From an uncultured bacterium (GTDB lineage: Bacteria; Actinomycetota; Coriobacteriia; Coriobacteriales; Coriobacteriaceae), in contig CAJMRZ010000040.1 in assembly GCA_905215945.1 (NCBI GenBank), positions 1-9,507 of the forward strand: a DNA stretch of 9,507 nt, in the 5' to 3' direction. The notes beneath the pieces are model-generated. The model searched no databases and had not been told where the DNA came from. It saw only the letters and a list, made by a program, of their open reading frames with translations. The stretch's first letter is position 1; each line of letters opens with the position of its first letter. Both the position numbers and the translations under genes were made by a program. Positions 6,918 to 9,507 of the stretch are shown in pieces.

Positions 6918-7715
6918 CTAACGCCCCAAGACATCGCGAACGGCGTTTGCCGCCGTAACGGGGCGATCGCGCAGACCGTTATGCGCGCCCGGGATCGTCA
7001 CAAGGGGGCAATCGAGATATTCGGCAGCCGCTCGCGTACCAGCCTCGCGGGGTGTACCGACCGAAAGCTCGCCCAAAAACACAGCCGACACCGCCTTTGA
7101 TTCGCGGGCGCGCTCCCAGTCGGGAGCATATGTCATATTTGTTCCGTATTCATTGGCCATAAAGCAACGACCATTGCGCAGGGCATGCTTGGCTTCCGCT
7201 TCGGTCGTCCCAGGAGCCTCGGGGTCCAAGTCGCCGAGAGCTCCCAAGAAAAGCCGAAGCGCCCTTGAAACCTTTCCAGCCGCAATCATATCGAGCAAAA
7301 TCGGAGCTGCGCCCATGCCGACGCCTTCGGCCGACACAGCCGGCTCATGCAGAATCGCACGGGCGACGAGATGGGGTTCGGTGCGAAGAAGCTCCAGCGC
7401 CACCAACGTACCGGCGCTATGCGCAAGCACATTTGCCGGGGCGCCAACGTGTTCGATCACGGCTTGCAGGTCGGCGGCCTGAGCGGCAAGATCATAGCTG
7501 CCGTCTGCCGCATCGCTGCTGCCACCGCAGCCGCGGCGGTCGTAGGCAATTACGCGGTAGTTGCGGCTGAGCTCACAAGCGATGCCGTCGAAAAATGTGC
7601 CGTCGACACAAGCACCGTGCACGCACACCAAGGCAGGAGCATCAGGCGACACATCCGGGCCGGCATATTCGCGACAGGCAATCGTGGTGCCCGCATTCTC
7701 GACCGTAAAATCCAT
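6918..7715 (-). CDS. Alpha/beta hydrolase family protein
   Basis: This 265-residue soluble hydrolase of the alpha/beta fold has the oxyanion-hole HG at 33-34 (VCVHGACVDG), YDRRGCGGS at 58-66, a nucleophile elbow AHSAGT with Ser100, and a late His245 in IPGAHNG. The elbow has Ala where Gly is usual (AxSxG instead of GxSxG). At the usual acid position after strand 7 (family pattern GxxDxxTP) this protein reads GELSVGTP, so the expected Asp is Ser218; Glu216 might serve instead. Substrate is unknown: esterase, lactonase or amide hydrolase are all possible. No signal peptide is seen. It is divergent from the radical SAM gene and read toward the HD-GYP gene, but that gene has its own promoter. The SD is weak (GGGGG about seven bases before ATG). 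Confidence 0.85.
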   Translation of the reverse strand: MDFTVENAGTTIACREYAGPDVSPDAPALVCVHGACVDGTFFDGIACELSRNYRVIAYDRRGCGGSSDAADGSYDLAAQAADLQAVIEHVGAPANVLAHSAGTLVALELLRTEPHLVARAILHEPAVSAEGVGMGAAPILLDMIAAGKVSRALRLFLGALGDLDPEAPGTTEAEAKHALRNGRCFMANEYGTNMTYAPDWERARESKAVSAVFLGELSVGTPREAGTRAAAEYLDCPLVTIPGAHNGLRDRPVTAANAVRDVLGR

Positions 7716-7737
7716 GTTGTGCCCCCATCATCAACGC

Positions 7738-7769
7738 CCATCCAGTTGCACGTCAGTGCGGTTGGATGG
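7738..7769. repeat. Nested inverted repeat upstream of the alpha/beta hydrolase
   Basis: Outer arms CCATCCA (7738-7744) and TGGATGG (7763-7769) are perfect complements, and inside them GCAC (7748-7751) and GTGC (7756-7759) pair around GTCA, with 3-nt internal loops GTT and GGT. The element is 22 bases upstream of the hydrolase start codon on the minus strand. It could be a leader-RNA hairpin or an operator in the divergent promoter region. There is no T-run, so a terminator is unlikely. Confidence 0.5.
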
Positions 7770-7790
7770 ACCCGCATTGCCTTACGCCTT

Positions 7791-7804
7791 GTTAACAGAT
7801 TAAC
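7791..7804. repeat. Short palindrome in the divergent intergenic region
   Basis: GTTAACAGATTAAC is a perfect 5-bp inverted repeat (GTTAA / TTAAC) with a 4-nt centre. It is AT-rich in a GC-rich setting and lies between the divergent hydrolase and radical SAM genes, the expected place for a repressor or activator site. No regulator gene is adjacent, so this is only a candidate operator. Confidence 0.35.
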
Positions 7805-7900
7805 TGTACCCGACCCGAGGCTTTTCATGGCACGGCATAATGAGCGACGTGAAAAAACGAAACTTGTAAAGCAAGAGCCCGCACCTTGCTTTGGAGCCGA

Positions 7901-7909
7901 TGCTATGCT
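7901..7909 (+). promoter_or_regulatory. Possible extended -10 promoter for the radical SAM gene
   Basis: TGCTATGCT is an extended -10 (TG-N-TATGCT) located 32 bases before the start codon at 7941. No good -35 hexamer is found at 16-18 nt spacing, which is tolerated by extended -10 promoters. Another -10-like hexamer, CATAAT at 7836-7841, also lacks a -35. Weak call. Confidence 0.35.
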
Positions 7910-7925
7910 TAGGCACAATTGTCTT

Positions 7926-7931
7926 GAGGAG
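7926..7931 (+). promoter_or_regulatory. Shine-Dalgarno that decides the radical SAM start
   Basis: GAGGAG ends three bases before an ATG at 7935 and nine bases before a second in-frame ATG at 7941. Three bases is too short for normal initiation, so 7941 is preferred. Upstream in-frame ATGs, such as 7827, would add residues with no resemblance to the family. Confidence 0.6.
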
Positions 7932-7940
7932 CATATGCCT

Positions 7941-8717
7941 ATGTCTACGTTTTTGAATGCCAGCCCCATCTTTGGGCCCGTTCGCAGCCGTCGCCTTGGT
8001 CTCTCGCTCGGCGTCAACATGATGCCGGCCAGCGGCAAAATCTGCACGTTCGACTGCATTTACTGCGAAAACGGCCTCAACGCCGAGCGCCCCTGTCATG
8101 AGCCGTACAACACAGCTGCCGTGGTACTCGACGCGCTCGAGGCAAAGCTGCGCGAGATGGCAGCCGAGGGCGAGCTCCCCGATGTGATCACCTTCGCAGG
8201 CAACGGCGAGCCCACCGCCGCACCGGAGTTTCCGCAGGCCATCGCCGGCGCCGTCGCGTTGCGCGACGAGCTTGCCCCAAACTCCAAGATCGCCGTGCTC
8301 TCCAACGGTACGCGCGCCGACCGCCTCGAGGTGCACGACGCGCTCATGATGGTCGACGACAACATCCTCAAGCTCGATACCGTCGACCCGGCGTTTATCC
8401 AACTGCTCGACCAGCCCGTTGGCCCCTACGGCGTCGAGCACCAGATCGAGACGTTCGCAAGCTTTGACGGTCACGTTATTATCCAGACGATCTATTTGAC
8501 CGGCGAGTATCAGGGCAAGCTCATCGACAACACCGGCGAGGAGTACGTCGGCCCCTGGCTCGCGGCGCTTGAGCGCATTCGCCCACAAGAAGCAACCATC
8601 TACACGGTGGCGCGCGAGACACCGATCGCCGGCCTTGCCAAAGCGGCGCCTGAGGTGCTCGACGCCATTGCCGCGCGCGTCCAAGCCCTCGGCATTCCCT
8701 GCCAGGTGAGCTACTAG
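7941..8717 (+). CDS. Radical SAM protein of the COG0731 (wyosine-synthesis-like) type
   Basis: This 258-residue cytoplasmic iron-sulfur enzyme opens with the family block SPIFGPVRSRRLGLSLGVN (~9-26), followed by the cluster motif CTFDCIYC with Cys35, Cys39 and Cys42 (Cx3Cx2C) that ligates the 4Fe-4S cluster used to cleave S-adenosylmethionine. GNGEPT at ~87-92 and LSNGT at ~120-124 match the SAM-binding strands of the core. Family members resemble the radical SAM half of wybutosine enzymes, but bacterial versions have no settled reaction, so I do not name one. The protein has no extra C-terminal cluster domain. The frame stays open 594 nt upstream of 7941, but that part is antisense to the hydrolase gene and spacer and has no family match. 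The transcript probably ends at the large hairpin at 8759-8828. Confidence 0.88.
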   Translation: MSTFLNASPIFGPVRSRRLGLSLGVNMMPASGKICTFDCIYCENGLNAERPCHEPYNTAAVVLDALEAKLREMAAEGELPDVITFAGNGEPTAAPEFPQAIAGAVALRDELAPNSKIAVLSNGTRADRLEVHDALMMVDDNILKLDTVDPAFIQLLDQPVGPYGVEHQIETFASFDGHVIIQTIYLTGEYQGKLIDNTGEEYVGPWLAALERIRPQEATIYTVARETPIAGLAKAAPEVLDAIAARVQALGIPCQVSY

Positions 8718-8758
8718 CAAAACCACGCAGCAGCTAGTGTCCGCCATCCCACTCCATC

Positions 8759-8828
8759 AGTTGCGGTGATATAGTTCCTATTTATGCTGTTAAACCGCTT
8801 AAATCGGAACTATATCACCGCAACTTTT
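8759..8828 (+). terminator. Long near-perfect palindrome with T-run, probable terminator or palindromic repeat element
   Basis: Arms 8759-8778 (AGTTGCGGTGATATAGTTCC) and 8806-8825 are perfect 20-base complements. After one T-C mismatch, ATTTA (8780-8784) pairs with TAAAT (8800-8804), giving a stem of up to 26 positions and a 15-nt loop. TTTT (8825-8828) follows. It begins 42 nt after the radical SAM stop. The short T-run suits a plus-strand terminator, but the stem is far longer than termination needs and perfect over 20 bp, as in dispersed palindromic repeats. On the minus strand there is no T-run. Confidence 0.75.
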
Positions 8829-8846
8829 ATGGACGCGTGGGTGGGC

Positions 8847-8852
8847 TATACT
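8847..8852 (+). promoter_or_regulatory. Probable -10 box of the methionine aminopeptidase promoter
   Basis: TATACT (five of six consensus bases) lies 25 bases before the start codon at 8878. The best-placed -35 region (about 8824-8830, CTTTTAT) is poor and overlaps the end of the large palindrome's right arm and its T-run. Transcription would begin near 8859, leaving a short leader with the SD AAGGA at 8865-8869. Confidence 0.5.
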
Positions 8853-8877
8853 AGCTGCGGATGAAAGGAAGTTAGCC

Positions 8878-9507
8878 ATGTTTGACAACGGACCCGTGCC
8901 TGGCCGCAACGATGCTTGCTGGTGCGGCAGCGGCAAGAAATACAAGAAATGCCATAGCGCCTTTGATGAGCGCCTTGAGCGCCTGTGGGAAGAGGGCTGG
9001 GAGGTTCTGCCCCGTACGCTCTACAAGACGCCCGCCGATATCGAGGGCATCAAGCGCTCGGCAGCCATCAACGTGGGCGTGCTCGATTATGTGGGCGAAC
9101 ACATCGCCGCGGGCATGACCACCAACCAGATCGACCAGATGATCTACGACTACACCGTCGAGCACGGTGGCACGCCGGCCGACCTCAACTACGAGGGCTA
9201 CCCCAAGAGCGTGTGCACCTCGATCAATGATGTGGTCTGCCACGGCATCCCCTGCGATACGGACGTGCTGCACGAGGGCGACATCATCAACGTCGACTGC
9301 TCCACGATTCTTGACGGCTACTTTAGTGATTCGAGCCGCATGTTCTGCATCGGCGAGGCGTCGCCGGAGGCGGCCGATCTCGTGCGCGTCACGAAAGAGG
9401 CCGTGCAGGTGGGGCTGGACGCTATCAAGCCCTGGGGGCATCTGGGCGACATCGGCGCGGCCGTGAACGCCTATGCGCGCGAGCACGGCTACACCGTCGT
9501 TCGCGAG
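8878..9507 (+). CDS. map: Type I methionine aminopeptidase with N-terminal SEC-C zinc motif, 3' partial
   Basis: The frame runs from ATG at 8878 to the window edge (210 codons, no stop). The enzyme removes the initiator Met from new proteins. Residues ~10-26 form a SEC-C motif, GRNDACWCGSGKKYKKCH, with Cys14, Cys16, Cys25 and His26 as zinc ligands; such motifs can help ribosome or protein contacts. The catalytic domain follows from ~50: SINDVVCHGIP with His122, then metal ligands Asp140 (INVDCS) and Asp151 (YFSDSSR), matching Asp97 and Asp108 of the E. coli enzyme. The remaining ligands (one His, two Glu) should lie beyond the window. AAGGA at 8865-8869 is eight bases before ATG. SEC-C-bearing type I enzymes are known in other Gram-positive gut bacteria, so the architecture is not itself new. 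Confidence 0.93.
   Translation, partial: MFDNGPVPGRNDACWCGSGKKYKKCHSAFDERLERLWEEGWEVLPRTLYKTPADIEGIKRSAAINVGVLDYVGEHIAAGMTTNQIDQMIYDYTVEHGGTPADLNYEGYPKSVCTSINDVVCHGIPCDTDVLHEGDIINVDCSTILDGYFSDSSRMFCIGEASPEAADLVRVTKEAVQVGLDAIKPWGHLGDIGAAVNAYAREHGYTVVRE

Noticed and set aside
7347..7940. N-terminal extension of the radical SAM frame to an ATG at 7347
   Set aside because: The extension runs antisense through the hydrolase gene and the spacer, has no family resemblance, and the SD at 7926-7931 supports the start at 7941.
7800..8747. A 315-codon minus-strand frame
   Set aside because: It is antisense to the radical SAM gene, which has its cluster motif and a good SD.
1..9507. CRISPR arrays, tRNA or rRNA genes, insertion sequences, riboswitches
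   Set aside because: I looked for spaced direct repeats, cloverleaf-like stretches, transposase motifs and terminal inverted repeats flanking genes, and found none. The long palindrome at 8759-8828 has no coding content.

Overview
The window is GC-rich, densely coded bacterial DNA. The codon bias (strong C/G in third positions), the gene types and the short SD-led operons fit a gut actinobacterium of the Coriobacteriia, most like Collinsella. This is inferred from sequence style and remembered homologues, not from a search. The window is cut at both ends: it opens inside a substrate-binding-protein gene and closes inside a methionine aminopeptidase gene.

Layout. (1) Positions 1-3439, plus strand: an amino-acid ABC importer locus made of a binding-protein gene, a hairpin, two permeases overlapping by ATGA, and an ATPase. 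The permeases and ATPase are ordinary polar amino-acid (glutamate/glutamine type) components. The binding protein is not. Its first ~160 visible residues look like a type I, TrpX-like binding protein (ABC_sub_bind family), while the rest is the C-terminal part of a GluB-like type II binding protein, joined in frame at a shared VDAVF. (2) 3527-4336, plus: a class I glutamine-amidotransferase-like gamma-glutamyl peptidase (C26/PuuD-like), which could release glutamate. A hairpin terminator (4362-4400) separates it from the convergent genes. (3) 6706-4445, minus: a two-gene signalling unit, a degenerate GGDEF - receiver - HD-GYP protein followed 24 nt later by a single-domain HPt protein, with a good sigma70-like promoter at 6821-6793. 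(4) 7715-6918, minus: an alpha/beta hydrolase. (5) 7941-8717, plus: a radical SAM protein of the COG0731 type, divergent from the hydrolase across a ~225 bp intergenic region with two inverted repeats. (6) 8759-8828: a striking long palindrome followed by a short T-run. (7) 8878 to the end, plus: type I methionine aminopeptidase with an N-terminal SEC-C zinc motif, open at the window edge.

How the parts may work together: the importer and the gamma-glutamyl hydrolase plausibly serve glutamate/gamma-glutamyl use. The HD-GYP/HPt pair looks like a phosphorelay output that degrades cyclic di-GMP, with a catalytically dead GGDEF domain that keeps its c-di-GMP-binding I-site. The most surprising item is the chimeric binding protein. 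It is either a real in-frame recombination between two transporter genes or an assembly join, and the window cannot decide between them. No CRISPR array, rRNA, tRNA or insertion sequence was seen, and no gene-free stretch exceeds 300 bases.
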